A DNA stretch of 64,000 nt from an uncultured Hymenobacter sp. (GTDB lineage Bacteria; Bacteroidota; Bacteroidia; Cytophagales; Hymenobacteraceae): positions 124,001 through 188,000 of the forward strand of contig CAJYPK010000001.1 in assembly GCA_913776615.1 (NCBI GenBank). The letters are read 5' to 3'. Under the pieces are notes generated by a model. It saw nothing but the letters and a program-made list of their open reading frames with translations. It was not told where the DNA came from and did not search any database. Made by a program: the position numbers and the translations under genes. Numbering within the stretch: position 1 is the first letter of the stretch; each line of letters begins with the position of its first letter. Shown in pieces: positions 16,730 through 25,499 of this stretch.

Positions 16730-18334
16730 CTACCGCTTCTTATCCTCATTCAACAGCTTCAGCAGCACCCCATTCGTCCAGCCAAATCCATCTTGCAGCG
16801 GGTATTCGCCGCCGCCGGCCAGCAGGTCCGTTTTCTCCACGTTGTACTTCTCCAGCAGCTTACCGGTCTGGGTGAAGACGCGCACGTTGAGGGCCGTCCA
16901 GCGGTGGGCGATGGTATCGGCCAGGGCGCGCTGCTGGTAGCGGCGCAGGCCCGTTACGGCCAGGTATTCGAGGGGCGCCCAGGCGTTGGGGGCGTCCCAC
17001 TGCTGGCCGCTGTGGTTGGTGGTAGTGAGCAGGCCGCCGGGGCGCAGAAACTCGGCTTGCAAGCGCTGGGCCACCTGGCTGGCCTGGGCCGGCGTGGCGA
17101 CTCCGAAGGCCAGCGGGAACACCGCCGCCAGCGTACGCGCCGCGGCGGGCTGGCGCTTGGGCAAATCATAATCGACGTAAAACCCGGTCCGCGCATCCCA
17201 GCAGTAGCGCCGGATGGCCGCCGTGCGCTGGCCCGCCAACCGGCGAAAGCGCGGCGCGGCGGCCGAGTCGCCGGCCTGCCGGGCGGCGCGGGCCAGCGTT
17301 TGCTCCAGGGTCAGGAGCAGGCAGTTGAGGTCCACGGGCACGAGGCTGGTGGTGCGGATGCTTTCGAGGCCCTGGCCGGGCCCAAACCACCGGGTGCTGA
17401 AATCCCAGCCCGAGGCGGCGGCGGCGCGCACGTTGTGGTAAAACTCGGCCTTGGGCTGGGTGGTTTTGGCAGCGGCCTCCACGTCTTCGCGGTACGACTC
17501 CTCGCGGGGCTGGTCGCTCTCATCCCAGTAGCGGCTCAGGGTTTCGCCGCCGGGCATGCGCACGGCGCGGCCGGCGGCGGCCCCGGGCTTGAGGGCGGCG
17601 GCCCCGGCCGTCCAGTAGTCGTATTCCTTTTGCAATTGCGGCCGGTACGTCACGAGCGCCTGGCTGCCAGTGCCTTCGGCCTGGGCCAGCAGCTGCACCA
17701 TGAGGGCGAAGAACGGCGGCTGCGAGCGGCTCAGGTAGTAAGTGCGGTTGCCGTTGGGGATGTGGCCGTAATGGTCGATGAGGTATCCGAAGTTGGCCAC
17801 CATGTCGCGCAGCAGCTGGGTGCGGCCCGCCTCGCGCAAACCCAGCATCGTGAAATACGAATCCCAGTAGTACACCTCCCGGAAGCGCCCGCCCGGCACC
17901 AGGTACGGGTGCGGCAGCGGCAGCAGCGACGAGTACTGCCCGGCCTCGGCCTGCGCGGGGCGGCGCAGTACCGTCCACAGCGTATCGAGGTGCGCCCGGA
18001 TGCCCGCCTTGACGTTGCTGCGATAGGCATCGGTGGGCACGGCGGGCGGCGTGAAGTATTTCCCCACGAAGGCCGGCAGGTCGAAGCCCGGCTGGGTGCG
18101 CTGCTGCTGGTAGGCGGCCAGGATTTCGGCGGGCGGGGCCTTGGGCAGGGCATCTACGAAGGTCTTGTTGTCGGCGTAGACCTTGCCCAGCTGCACGGCC
18201 TCGAATAGGCCGGGGTAGAGCTGGCGCGGCGTGGGCAGGCTGGCAGGCAATTTGCTACCGGAAGCGGGCCGACCGGGCTGGGCGACAACTGGGCCAACTG
18301 CCAGCAGCAGACCGGCCAGAAACAAATATCTCAT
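16730..18334 (-). CDS. treA: Periplasmic alpha,alpha-trehalase (GH37)
   Basis: Inverting GH37 trehalase of 534 residues that splits trehalose into two glucoses. A signal peptide (LLLAVGPVVAQ, residues about 10-20) sends it to the periplasm. Both trehalase signatures are visible: PGGRFREVYYWDSYF near residue 150 and QQWDAPNAWAPLEYL near residue 445. ESYREDVEAAAKTT and ASGWDFSTRW carry the catalytic acid Asp, and LLEKYNVEK near the C-terminus carries the catalytic base Glu. It is convergent with the FucP-type porter across a perfect hairpin. No cytosolic trehalose genes are nearby. Confidence 0.95.
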   Translation of the reverse strand: MRYLFLAGLLLAVGPVVAQPGRPASGSKLPASLPTPRQLYPGLFEAVQLGKVYADNKTFVDALPKAPPAEILAAYQQQRTQPGFDLPAFVGKYFTPPAVPTDAYRSNVKAGIRAHLDTLWTVLRRPAQAEAGQYSSLLPLPHPYLVPGGRFREVYYWDSYFTMLGLREAGRTQLLRDMVANFGYLIDHYGHIPNGNRTYYLSRSQPPFFALMVQLLAQAEGTGSQALVTYRPQLQKEYDYWTAGAAALKPGAAAGRAVRMPGGETLSRYWDESDQPREESYREDVEAAAKTTQPKAEFYHNVRAAAASGWDFSTRWFGPGQGLESIRTTSLVPVDLNCLLLTLEQTLARAARQAGDSAAAPRFRRLAGQRTAAIRRYCWDARTGFYVDYDLPKRQPAAARTLAAVFPLAFGVATPAQASQVAQRLQAEFLRPGGLLTTTNHSGQQWDAPNAWAPLEYLAVTGLRRYQQRALADTIAHRWTALNVRVFTQTGKLLEKYNVEKTDLLAGGGEYPLQDGFGWTNGVLLKLLNEDKKR

Positions 18335-18532
18335 GAGTAAAGTGGGTGGGAACAGATGGGCAACGTACCAGCCGCAAGCCCGGCGGTAGCGTCGGAAACT
18401 TACTTCCGCAAAATAGTAGTTTAGCCGCTACCTACCGGGCTTGAACGAAAAACCTACCGGCTCGCCAGCCTACGGCGCTAGCTTCGCCGATACTACTCTT
18501 AAATACTCACCACTCCCCCTTCAAGTTATCGT

Positions 18533-19084
18533 ATGCGCATCACCCCCGTTAAAAAATCCTTCCTGCTGCTCCTGCCCTTCTTGCTTCTGGGGGCCATCGG
18601 CTGCAAGAAAATTTTGAGCCTGATTAGCTTTAAAGTAAACGACTCCAGCAGCTTTACCATCCCGGGCACGCCGTTCATCACGGGGGCTTCGCTCAACATC
18701 CCGGTTCTGACGGTCAAAACCACCGCCCAGAATACCTACAAAAACAACAACACCTCGGCCGCCTACGTGCAGGACGTAACGCTCGACGCCCTCACGCTCA
18801 CCGTGACCAACCCCTCGACGCAGAATTTTGACTTTTTGAAGAGCATCAGCATCTACATCGCAACCGATGCGGCGGGCTCCAACAAAATTTTGCTGGCTTC
18901 GCTGCCCTCCGTGCCCACGGGCCAGACGAGCATCAGCCTCACGCCCACCAGCAGCAAGCTCGACATGTACCTCAAAAACGACTCGTACACCCTGACTACC
19001 ACCGCCGAGCTAGCCCAGACCCTGCGCCAGAACACCGACGTGCGCGCCGATTCGCGCTTCACGGTGCACGCCAGCCTGCCGTAG
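18533..19084 (+). CDS. Predicted lipoprotein, LEA-type-2-like beta sandwich
   Basis: Protein of 183 residues with a lipoprotein signal (FLLLGAIG-Cys24). The mature part is Ser/Thr-rich with alternating hydrophobic strands such as DVTLDALTLTVTNPSTQNFD and SISIYIATDA, and ends RADSRFTVHASLP. The pattern resembles the small beta-sandwich lipoproteins of Bacteroidota sometimes compared with LEA-14/WHy domains, but no diagnostic motif is present. It is divergent from the trehalase and convergent with kptA. Function unknown, with a structural or stress role in the envelope possible. Confidence 0.7.
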   Translation: MRITPVKKSFLLLLPFLLLGAIGCKKILSLISFKVNDSSSFTIPGTPFITGASLNIPVLTVKTTAQNTYKNNNTSAAYVQDVTLDALTLTVTNPSTQNFDFLKSISIYIATDAAGSNKILLASLPSVPTGQTSISLTPTSSKLDMYLKNDSYTLTTTAELAQTLRQNTDVRADSRFTVHASLP

Positions 19085-19096
19085 CGTTTAGCATTA

Positions 19097-19175
19097 TGTA
19101 ACACCAAGCTCCGGCTTGGTGAGGTGTTAGGGCACGCTCGCCGAACGCCTCACCAAGCCGGAGCTTGGCGTTACA
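19097..19175. repeat. Inverted repeat of the AAGCTCCAGCTT family (CCGG variant)
   Basis: Arms 19097-19128 and 19144-19175 pair at 30 of 32 positions. The core is caccaagctccggcttggtg, in which one arm has CCGG where the related copy at 16634 has CCAG. The opposite arm carries the matching change, so pairing is kept. It separates the convergent lipoprotein and kptA genes. Confidence 0.8.
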
Positions 19176-19177
19176 CC

Positions 19178-19729
19178 CTAGTCCGCCATTTCGCGCACGT
19201 ACTGCGCAGGTACGCTGTCAACCAGCCATACCCAGTTGCCGGAGCGGTAAAATACGCCGCCCGCCGCGTGCAGCGCGGCCGCGTCCACGGCCAGCAGCAC
19301 GGGGCGACCCCGGCGCTGGCCCACGCGGCGGGCCGTGGCCTCGTCGGCCGTGAGGTGCACGTGATGGCGGCTCATTTTCTGCAAGCCCGTGGCCCGGATG
19401 GCCGGCAGCGCGGCCGGCGCGGTGCCGTGGTAGAGCACGGCCGGCGGCGCGACGGGGGCCAGCTGCAAATCCACGTCCACGCTGTGGCCCTGCTGCGCCC
19501 GCAGTCGCTGGCCGCTTTCGTCGAAGGCAAAGCGCTGCTTGTCATTGTCTTCGACAATATCTTCCAATTCGTCGCGGGTGAGGGGGTAGCCGTGGGCGGC
19601 GCAGGCGGCCAGCAGGTCGGCTACGGCCACCCAGCCGCCGGGTTCGAGGTGCAGGCCGATTTCTTCGGGCGCGTGGCGCAGGTGCTTACTCAAAAATTTA
19701 CTGAGGCGGGTAGTCTGCTTGGAATCCAT
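19178..19729 (-). CDS. kptA: RNA 2'-phosphotransferase, Tpt1/KptA family
   Basis: NAD+-dependent enzyme of 183 residues that removes a 2'-phosphate from RNA, forming ADP-ribose 1'',2''-cyclic phosphate. The N-terminal winged-helix part shows RLSKFLSKHLRHAPEEIGL with the conserved Arg-His-Arg set. The ADP-ribosyl-transferase-like part shows KQRFAFDE, LYHGT, GLQKMSRHHVHLT and the final SGNWVWLVDSVPAQYV. ATG 19729 is chosen over an upstream in-frame ATG at 19780 because family homology begins there. In fungi and plants Tpt1 finishes tRNA splicing. The bacterial substrate is not established and no RNA ligase gene is adjacent. Confidence 0.92.
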   Translation of the reverse strand: MDSKQTTRLSKFLSKHLRHAPEEIGLHLEPGGWVAVADLLAACAAHGYPLTRDELEDIVEDNDKQRFAFDESGQRLRAQQGHSVDVDLQLAPVAPPAVLYHGTAPAALPAIRATGLQKMSRHHVHLTADEATARRVGQRRGRPVLLAVDAAALHAAGGVFYRSGNWVWLVDSVPAQYVREMAD

Positions 19730-19830
19730 AGCGCTAGCAAGGGGGCGGAGAGAACGACGGCGTGAGCTGTCGGTTGGCAATACTACGCCCCGGCCCGCGC
19801 AGTCGGCGCGGCCTGCCGACCTTTGCGGCC

Positions 19831-20874
19831 ATGCAGCTTGAAGAAAACGTTTCGCTTCGCCCCTACAATACTTTCGGCCTCGACGTGCAGGCCCGCTACT
19901 TTGCCCGTTTCGCCTCGGCCGACGAGCTGCGCCAGCTACTGGCCAGCCCAGCGGCCCAGGCCGGCCCGCTGCTCATTCTGGGCGGGGGCTCCAACCTGTT
20001 GCTGACGCAGAACTTCGGCGGCGTAGTACTTAAAAACGAAATTAAAGGCCTCGAAATCATCGGCGAGGATGCCGACTCGCACACCGCCCTGGTACGCGCC
20101 GGGGCCGGCGAAAGCTGGCACGGCCTCGTGGAGTACGCACTCGACCAGGCGCTCAGCGGCATCGAAAACCTGTCGCTCATTCCCGGCACGGTAGGCGCGG
20201 CCCCGCTCCAGAATATCGGGGCCTACGGGGCCGAGCTGCAAGACACCTTCGAGCGGCTGGAGGCGCTGGAAATCAGCACCGGGCAGTTGCGCACCTTTTC
20301 CAAGGAAGAGTGCGGCTTCGGCTACCGGGAGAGCGTATTTAAAGGGCCGCTCAAAAATCAGTTTGTGGTGACGGCCGTGGTGCTGCGCCTGCACCGCGCC
20401 ACGGCCCAGCGCCCGGCCAACGTGCGCTACGGGGCCATCCAGGAAACGCTGGCCGAGCTGGGCATCGAGGCTGAGCCCACCCCGCGCGACGTGAGCCAGG
20501 CCGTGGTGCACATTCGCCGCTCCAAGCTGCCCGACCCGGCCGAAATCGGCAACGCGGGCTCGTTTTTCAAAAACCCCGAGGTGTCGCAGCGCAAGTTCGA
20601 CGAGCTGCTGGCCCGCTACCCTACCCTGCCCGGCTACCCCGTGCCCGGCGGCGTGAAAGTGCCCGCCGGCTGGCTTATCGAGCAGGCCGGCTTCAAGGGC
20701 CTGCGGCGCGGCGCGGGCGCGGGCACCCACGGCGTGCACGACCGCCAGGCGCTGGTACTCGTGAACCACGGCGGGGCCACCGGCCACGAGCTGCGCGAGC
20801 TGGCCGAGGAGATAATCCGGGCCGTCCGCACGCAGTTCGGCATCGAGCTGCACCCCGAGGTTAACATTTTGTAA
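19831..20874 (+). CDS. murB: UDP-N-acetylenolpyruvoylglucosamine reductase MurB (type I)
   Basis: FAD/NADPH enzyme that makes UDP-N-acetylmuramic acid in peptidoglycan synthesis, 347 residues, normal for type I MurB. The FAD-binding region shows LRPYNTFGLDVQA, ILGGGSNLLLT and SLIPGTVGAAPLQNIGAYG. The substrate part shows ECGFGYRESVFK and the catalytic Ser in NAGSFFKNP. The final HPEVNIL carries the catalytic Glu. ATG 19831 gives the canonical N-terminus. A box GAccTTTG at 19818-19825, one mismatch from the -7 consensus, lies just before it. Divergent from kptA. Confidence 0.96.
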   Translation: MQLEENVSLRPYNTFGLDVQARYFARFASADELRQLLASPAAQAGPLLILGGGSNLLLTQNFGGVVLKNEIKGLEIIGEDADSHTALVRAGAGESWHGLVEYALDQALSGIENLSLIPGTVGAAPLQNIGAYGAELQDTFERLEALEISTGQLRTFSKEECGFGYRESVFKGPLKNQFVVTAVVLRLHRATAQRPANVRYGAIQETLAELGIEAEPTPRDVSQAVVHIRRSKLPDPAEIGNAGSFFKNPEVSQRKFDELLARYPTLPGYPVPGGVKVPAGWLIEQAGFKGLRRGAGAGTHGVHDRQALVLVNHGGATGHELRELAEEIIRAVRTQFGIELHPEVNIL

Positions 20875-20974
20875 CGCTGCAACCCCACCCCCGGCTCCGC
20901 GCCTTTAGCCTTGGCTTCGACCAAGGCTTTTGGCCGTTATTTTGCACCCGTCGCTCGTCTTTTATTTCCACTTC

Positions 20975-21979
20975 ATGCTGCTCTCTACCTACTTGTTGCT
21001 GGCTGGCCTGGCTGGCAATTCACTTACCGGCCCCGGTCTTGGTCCCGGCCAGAAGGCTCCCGCCGTCCTGCCAATTAAAGCCGCCAAGGCGCTGGGCCCC
21101 GGGGCCAGCGTCACGGTGCGCGGCGTCGTTACCAATGGCCCGGAGCTGGGAGCCGTGCGTTTTGTACAGGACGCCGAAGCCGGCCTGGCGCTGTACGCGC
21201 TGCCCACCCGCGTGCCGGGCTACGACGAGCTGCGCGCCGGCGACAGCCTCCAAGTAACGGGCCAGCTCAAGAGCTATAATGGCCTGCTCGAAATGGACCC
21301 CATCACCTCGGTGCAAAAAATCAGCGGCGGCCATAAGGTGCGGGTGCTCAAAGTGCCGATGGCGGAGGTTACCAATATGTTTACCGAAGCCAACGAAGGC
21401 CGCCTGCTCGAAGTAAGCGGCGTCGGTAAAATCACCAACCCCACCGGCGTCCCGGTCGCCACGCTCGCGGCCAATTCCAACTACCTGCTCGACGGGGAAA
21501 AGGGGGCCATGATGCGCGTTACCAATTCCAGCACTGGCCCCACGGGCATCATCGATTCGGCCGTGCCCAAGGGTGAGACGTTCGACGTGCGCGGGGTGCT
21601 CAGCCAATTTTCGCCCTCCGGCACCGGTGGCTACCAGCTGCTGCCGCGCCTGGCCAACGATATCGTGCGCGGCGGCGGCCTGCCCCGCATCACGGCCGAG
21701 CCCGTGCCGGTCGGCACCACGCCCCAGAGCTTCACCCTCGAATACACTACCCTGTATCCCGGCGACACCCGCCTCAGCTTCGGCCCCTCGGCTACGCAGC
21801 TCACCGAGCAGCGCGTGCAGGAGGGTTTCACCACCCAGCACCGCATCACGGTTGAGGGCCTGGAGCCGGGCACCACGTACTACGTGCAGGTGTCGTCGCG
21901 CAACGCGGCGGGCACGGCTACCTCCACGCCGGTGCCCATTATCACGGGCGGTAAAAAAAGCAACCGCAGCCGCCGCTAA
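20975..21979 (+). CDS. Secreted OB-fold and fibronectin-III domain protein
   Basis: Protein of 334 residues from ATG 20975. An in-frame TTG at 20930 would add 15 residues in front of a good signal peptide, so the ATG is preferred. The signal is LLSTYLLLAGLAGNS. The first half has a nucleic-acid-type OB-fold of the kind fused to secreted nucleases and DUF5689 proteins (VTVRGVVTNGPELGAVRFVQ, GDSLQVTGQLKSYNG), followed by a second similar beta unit. The C-terminal third resembles a fibronectin type III or purple-acid-phosphatase-like N domain (GLEPGTTYYVQVSSRNAAGT) and ends in basic KKSNRSRR. No catalytic domain is attached. Extracellular binding role inferred. Confidence 0.68.
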   Translation: MLLSTYLLLAGLAGNSLTGPGLGPGQKAPAVLPIKAAKALGPGASVTVRGVVTNGPELGAVRFVQDAEAGLALYALPTRVPGYDELRAGDSLQVTGQLKSYNGLLEMDPITSVQKISGGHKVRVLKVPMAEVTNMFTEANEGRLLEVSGVGKITNPTGVPVATLAANSNYLLDGEKGAMMRVTNSSTGPTGIIDSAVPKGETFDVRGVLSQFSPSGTGGYQLLPRLANDIVRGGGLPRITAEPVPVGTTPQSFTLEYTTLYPGDTRLSFGPSATQLTEQRVQEGFTTQHRITVEGLEPGTTYYVQVSSRNAAGTATSTPVPIITGGKKSNRSRR

Positions 21980-22010
21980 GCTATTCGCTGACTTCTGCTT
22001 GCATTTCATA

Positions 22011-22050
22011 AGGTCCGGCTTAGTCGTCTTCCGATGACCAGGCCGGACCT
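22011..22050 (+). terminator. Possible terminator hairpin before the phytochrome operon
   Basis: A 9-bp GC-rich stem (aggtccggc 22011-22019 with gccggacct 22042-22050) and a 22-nt loop lie 32 bp after the preceding stop. There is no U-tract, so termination is only suggested. Confidence 0.4.
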
Positions 22051-22078
22051 GTTAGCTAGCCGCAGACGGCACCAATTT

Positions 22079-22094
22079 TGTGGTTAAAACCACA
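22079..22094. promoter_or_regulatory. Inverted repeat upstream of the heme oxygenase gene
   Basis: tgtggttaaaaccaca is a 7-bp inverted repeat with a 2-bp spacer, about 50 bp before the start of the light-sensing operon. Size and position fit a dimeric regulator site near a promoter. No regulator can be named. Confidence 0.4.
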
Positions 22095-22144
22095 TTTCGG
22101 GGCTAATTTGCACTTTCCGCTTCCCTGAGTATTCGCTTTCGCTG

Positions 22145-22717
22145 TTGACTTCCCCGCCTGCCATTCCGCCCATTCTGGCGCGCCTGCGCGCCGAAACTCG
22201 CCCCTACCACGACGCCGTGGAGCAAAACGAGTTCAACCAGGCCCTGGCGGCCGGCACGCCCAGCGCCGCGGCCACGGCCCGGTTCCTGGCCAAAATGTAC
22301 GGCTTTCTGCAACCCTACGAAACCCAGCTGCGCCACCGGGCGGAGGAGCTGGGACCAGCCTGGGAAATCGCGGAGCGCCAGCGCGCCCACCTCATCCTCG
22401 CCGACCTCGGCGTGCCCGCCGAGCAGCTGCCGGTGTGTCCGGATATGCCGCCGCTGGCCACCCTGCCGCAGCTGCTGGGGGCCATGTACGTGCTGGAGGG
22501 CTCCACGCTGGGCGGCCAGGTACTGGCCCGCCAGCTGGCCAAGGCCGACATCGACCTGCGGCGCTATTTTACTGGCTACGGCGAGCGAACTGGCGCGCGC
22601 TGGAAAGTGTTCTGCCAACTGCTGGCCCAGGCCGCAACGCCGGATAGAGAGGACGCCATTGTACAATCGGCCATTCATACGTTTCAACACCTAGCCGCCT
22701 GGCTAGCCCGCCCGTGA
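22145..22717 (+). CDS. bphO: Biliverdin-producing heme oxygenase
   Basis: Heme oxygenase of 190 residues that opens heme to biliverdin IXalpha, the chromophore of the phytochrome encoded next. It is helical, with the proximal heme-ligand region LRAETRPYHDAVEQ (His near residue 20) and the distal-helix Gly-rich segment LGAMYVLEGSTLGGQVLARQ, as in BphO/HemO proteins. The start is TTG at 22145; no in-frame ATG precedes the conserved helix. Its stop codon overlaps the GTG start of the phytochrome gene by 4 bp (gtga), so translation is probably coupled. An operon role in chromophore supply is well supported. Confidence 0.9.
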   Translation: MTSPPAIPPILARLRAETRPYHDAVEQNEFNQALAAGTPSAAATARFLAKMYGFLQPYETQLRHRAEELGPAWEIAERQRAHLILADLGVPAEQLPVCPDMPPLATLPQLLGAMYVLEGSTLGGQVLARQLAKADIDLRRYFTGYGERTGARWKVFCQLLAQAATPDREDAIVQSAIHTFQHLAAWLARP

Positions 22718-25023
22718 GCTTACCCGACGAAAGCCTGCTCGACCAGCCTATCACGCTGACTAACTGCGACCGCGAGCCGATTCATATCCCCGGGGCCATT
22801 CAGCCCTACGGCTTTTTGCTGTGCCTCGACGAGTACACCCACCGCGTGGCCTACGCCAGCGAAAATACCATGTCCCTGCTGGGCCTGGAGCCCGCCGAAT
22901 TGGTGGGCGAGGGCCTGGGCCGCCTGCTCGCGCCCCCGGCCGTGGCCGAGGTCGAGCAGCACCTGGCTACGCTCACCGAAGCGCACGTGCTACTCAACGT
23001 CCAGCTCGATCGGGTGGCGGGCCAGCCCGCCTACAAGCTCATTCTGCACCGCTACGACCGGCTGCTGTGGCTGGAGTTTGAGCCCACGCAGGAGCTGGAG
23101 GCCACCCGTCTCGACCTGCCGTTTCTCAATTCGGCGCTGAGCCGGATGCTGGCGGCGGGCTCGGTGACCGAGTTTTGCCAGCACGCGGCCGAGCAGGTAC
23201 GCCTCGTCACGGGCTTCGACCGGGTGGCCATCTACCGCTTCGCGCCCGACGAGAGCGGCGAGGTCATTGCCGAGGCCTGCCGCGAAGACCTGCCGCCCTG
23301 GCTGGGGCTGCACTACCCGGCCTCCGACATTCCGCAGCAGGCGCGGGCCATGTACCTTAAAAACTGGCTGCGCTTTATTCCCGACGCCAGCTACGTGCCG
23401 GCCCGGCTGGTGCCGCTGCGCCCACCCCGCAGCAGCCGCCCGCCCGACATGACCTACGCCGTACTGCGGAGCGTGTCGCCCATTCACCTGGAATACCTGC
23501 ACAACCTGGGCTCGGCGGCGACCATGACCGTTTCGCTCATTCAGGACAACCAGCTGTGGGGCATGATTACCTGCCACCACCTCACGCCCAAGCTCGTGAG
23601 CTACGAGCTGCGCGACCTGTGCCAGTTTATTGCCAAAACGTTTTCGGCCCTCATCGCTTCCAAGGAAAAGCAGGACGACTACGTGTATCAGCTCCAGGTG
23701 CGCGAGCGCCAGGCCCGGCTGTTTGAGCACGTATCGAATACGCCCAATTTTGTGGAGGGCCTCTACCAGCAGTCGCCCACGCTCATGGACGTGTTTGACT
23801 GCACCGGGGCGGCCATTTGCTATGACGGGGAGATAATTACCCTGGGCACCACGCCCACCCGGGAGCAAATTGCCGAGCTCCTGGAATGGCTGCAAGCCAA
23901 CGTGCGCCAGGACGTATTTCACACCAACTCCTACGCGGCTCTCAACCCGGCGGGGCTGGCCATGCGCGGCACGGCCAGCGGCTTTATCGCCGCCTCGCTG
24001 GCCGAGGCGCCGGGCAGCTACCTGCTCTGGTTCCGGCCCGAGGTGGTGCAAACCGTGAACTGGGCCGGCCAGAACGAGAAGCCCCAGCTCCAGGCCGACG
24101 GCCAGATTTTTCTGTCGCCCCGCCAGTCGTTCGAGTCCTGGAAGCAGCTGGTAGAGAACACCTCCGCGCCGTGGAAGCCGCTCGAAATCCGCTCGGCCCA
24201 GGAAATCCGGCTGCACATCTCCGACGTACGTCTCAAGGTATTCAATGAGCTGCACGCCCGCGCCCAGGCCCTGAGCCACCTCAACGCCGAGCTGGAGCGT
24301 AGCAACGACGAGCTGGATTCCTTCGCCTACGTGGCCTCGCACGACCTGAAAGAGCCGCTGCGCGGTATTCACAACTACTCCCTGTTCCTGCTCGAAGACT
24401 ACGCCCATCAGCTCGACGCCGACGGCGTGCAGAAGCTGCAAACCCTGGTGCGCCTGAGCCAGCGCATGGAGGGCCTCATCGAAGGGCTGCTCCAGCTCTC
24501 GCGCGTGGGCCGGCAGGATTTGTCGCTCACTGAAGTAGACATCAGCGAGTTAATAGATGAAGTGCTCGACCTGCTCCAGCCCCGCCTGGAGCAAACGCAC
24601 ACTACCATCGTGGTCGAAGGCCCGCTGCCCACCATTCTGGCCGACCGCATTCGCTTGCAGGAAGTTTTTAATAATCTGTTTACCAACGCCATCAAATACA
24701 GCGACCAACCGACCAAGACGGTGGTGGTGGGCATGGCCCGGCCGGATATTAATTTGCCAGTTCCTAATTTAAGCTCGGCTGATTTCCACGTTTTCTACGT
24801 ACAAGACTTTGGTATAGGAATTGACCCTAAGCACCACGAAAACATCTTTAAGCTTTTCAAGCGTCTCCACGCGCAGGAAAAGTACGGCGGAGGTACCGGG
24901 GCGGGCCTGGCCATCGCCAAGAAGATGGTCGAAAAACACGGCGGCCGGCTGTGGGTTGAGTCTTCCCTGGGCCACGGGGCCACGTTCTACTTCGCACTTC
25001 CCAAACGCTTGCCTTCTTTATAA
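22714..25023 (+). CDS. bphP: Bacteriophytochrome histidine kinase
   Basis: Red/far-red photoreceptor kinase of 769 residues with the order PAS-GAF-PHY-HisKA-HATPase. Cys18 in LTNCDREPIHIPGAIQPYG is the biliverdin-attachment Cys of bacterial phytochromes. The GAF domain holds YPASDIPQQARAMYL and SVSPIHLEYLHNLG (chromophore-pocket His). The PHY tongue PRxSF motif is PRQSF near residue 470. The kinase core has ASHDLKEPLRG with phospho-accepting His543, an N-box NNLFTNAIKYS, and G-box DFGIGIDP and GAGLAIAKKMV. The start is GTG, overlapping bphO. There are no membrane segments, so the protein is cytosolic. Output probably goes to the response regulator 19 bp downstream. Confidence 0.96.
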   Translation: MSLPDESLLDQPITLTNCDREPIHIPGAIQPYGFLLCLDEYTHRVAYASENTMSLLGLEPAELVGEGLGRLLAPPAVAEVEQHLATLTEAHVLLNVQLDRVAGQPAYKLILHRYDRLLWLEFEPTQELEATRLDLPFLNSALSRMLAAGSVTEFCQHAAEQVRLVTGFDRVAIYRFAPDESGEVIAEACREDLPPWLGLHYPASDIPQQARAMYLKNWLRFIPDASYVPARLVPLRPPRSSRPPDMTYAVLRSVSPIHLEYLHNLGSAATMTVSLIQDNQLWGMITCHHLTPKLVSYELRDLCQFIAKTFSALIASKEKQDDYVYQLQVRERQARLFEHVSNTPNFVEGLYQQSPTLMDVFDCTGAAICYDGEIITLGTTPTREQIAELLEWLQANVRQDVFHTNSYAALNPAGLAMRGTASGFIAASLAEAPGSYLLWFRPEVVQTVNWAGQNEKPQLQADGQIFLSPRQSFESWKQLVENTSAPWKPLEIRSAQEIRLHISDVRLKVFNELHARAQALSHLNAELERSNDELDSFAYVASHDLKEPLRGIHNYSLFLLEDYAHQLDADGVQKLQTLVRLSQRMEGLIEGLLQLSRVGRQDLSLTEVDISELIDEVLDLLQPRLEQTHTTIVVEGPLPTILADRIRLQEVFNNLFTNAIKYSDQPTKTVVVGMARPDINLPVPNLSSADFHVFYVQDFGIGIDPKHHENIFKLFKRLHAQEKYGGGTGAGLAIAKKMVEKHGGRLWVESSLGHGATFYFALPKRLPSL

Positions 25024-25042
25024 GCTATAATTACACTACGCC

Positions 25043-25489
25043 GTGACTATTAATTCTTTAAAACCCGTTTTAGTGGTCGAAGACAGTGCCGAGGACTTCA
25101 CTGCCCTGGGGCGCGCCTTTCGCAAGCACGCCCTGCCCAACCCCGTGCTGCGCTGCGAGGATGGCGACCAGGCCCTGACCTACCTGCAAGGCTACGGCAA
25201 GGCGGCGGGCTGGCCGGCCACGCTGCCCGCCATCGTGCTGCTCGACCTCAACCTGCCCGGCACCGATGGCCGGACGGTACTGGGCGCGCTCAAGCAAGAC
25301 CCGCTGCTGCACTCCATCCCGGTGATTGTATTTAGCACGTCTTCCAGCACCCGCGACATCGAGGACTGCTACCGGCTGGGGGCCAACAGCTACCTGACCA
25401 AGCCCATCGAATATTCCGCATTGGAAGAAAAAATCCGCTTGACCATCATGTACTGGCTGGGCACTTCGGAATTACCCCCCCTGAACTGA
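25043..25489 (+). CDS. Single-domain response regulator, Rcp1-like
   Basis: A stand-alone receiver domain of 148 residues. Acidic pocket VVEDSAED (Asp14 region), phospho-acceptor Asp68 in IVLLDLNLPGTDG, switch residues in IVFSTSSSTRD and the conserved Lys in YLTKPIE are all visible. The inserted loop after the second helix and the length match the small regulators that partner phytochromes. It starts with GTG 19 bp after the phytochrome stop. It has no output domain, so it likely passes phosphate on or acts by binding a partner, perhaps the REC-kinase encoded next. Confidence 0.9.
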   Translation: MTINSLKPVLVVEDSAEDFTALGRAFRKHALPNPVLRCEDGDQALTYLQGYGKAAGWPATLPAIVLLDLNLPGTDGRTVLGALKQDPLLHSIPVIVFSTSSSTRDIEDCYRLGANSYLTKPIEYSALEEKIRLTIMYWLGTSELPPLN

Positions 25490-25499
25490 GCCGCGCCGC

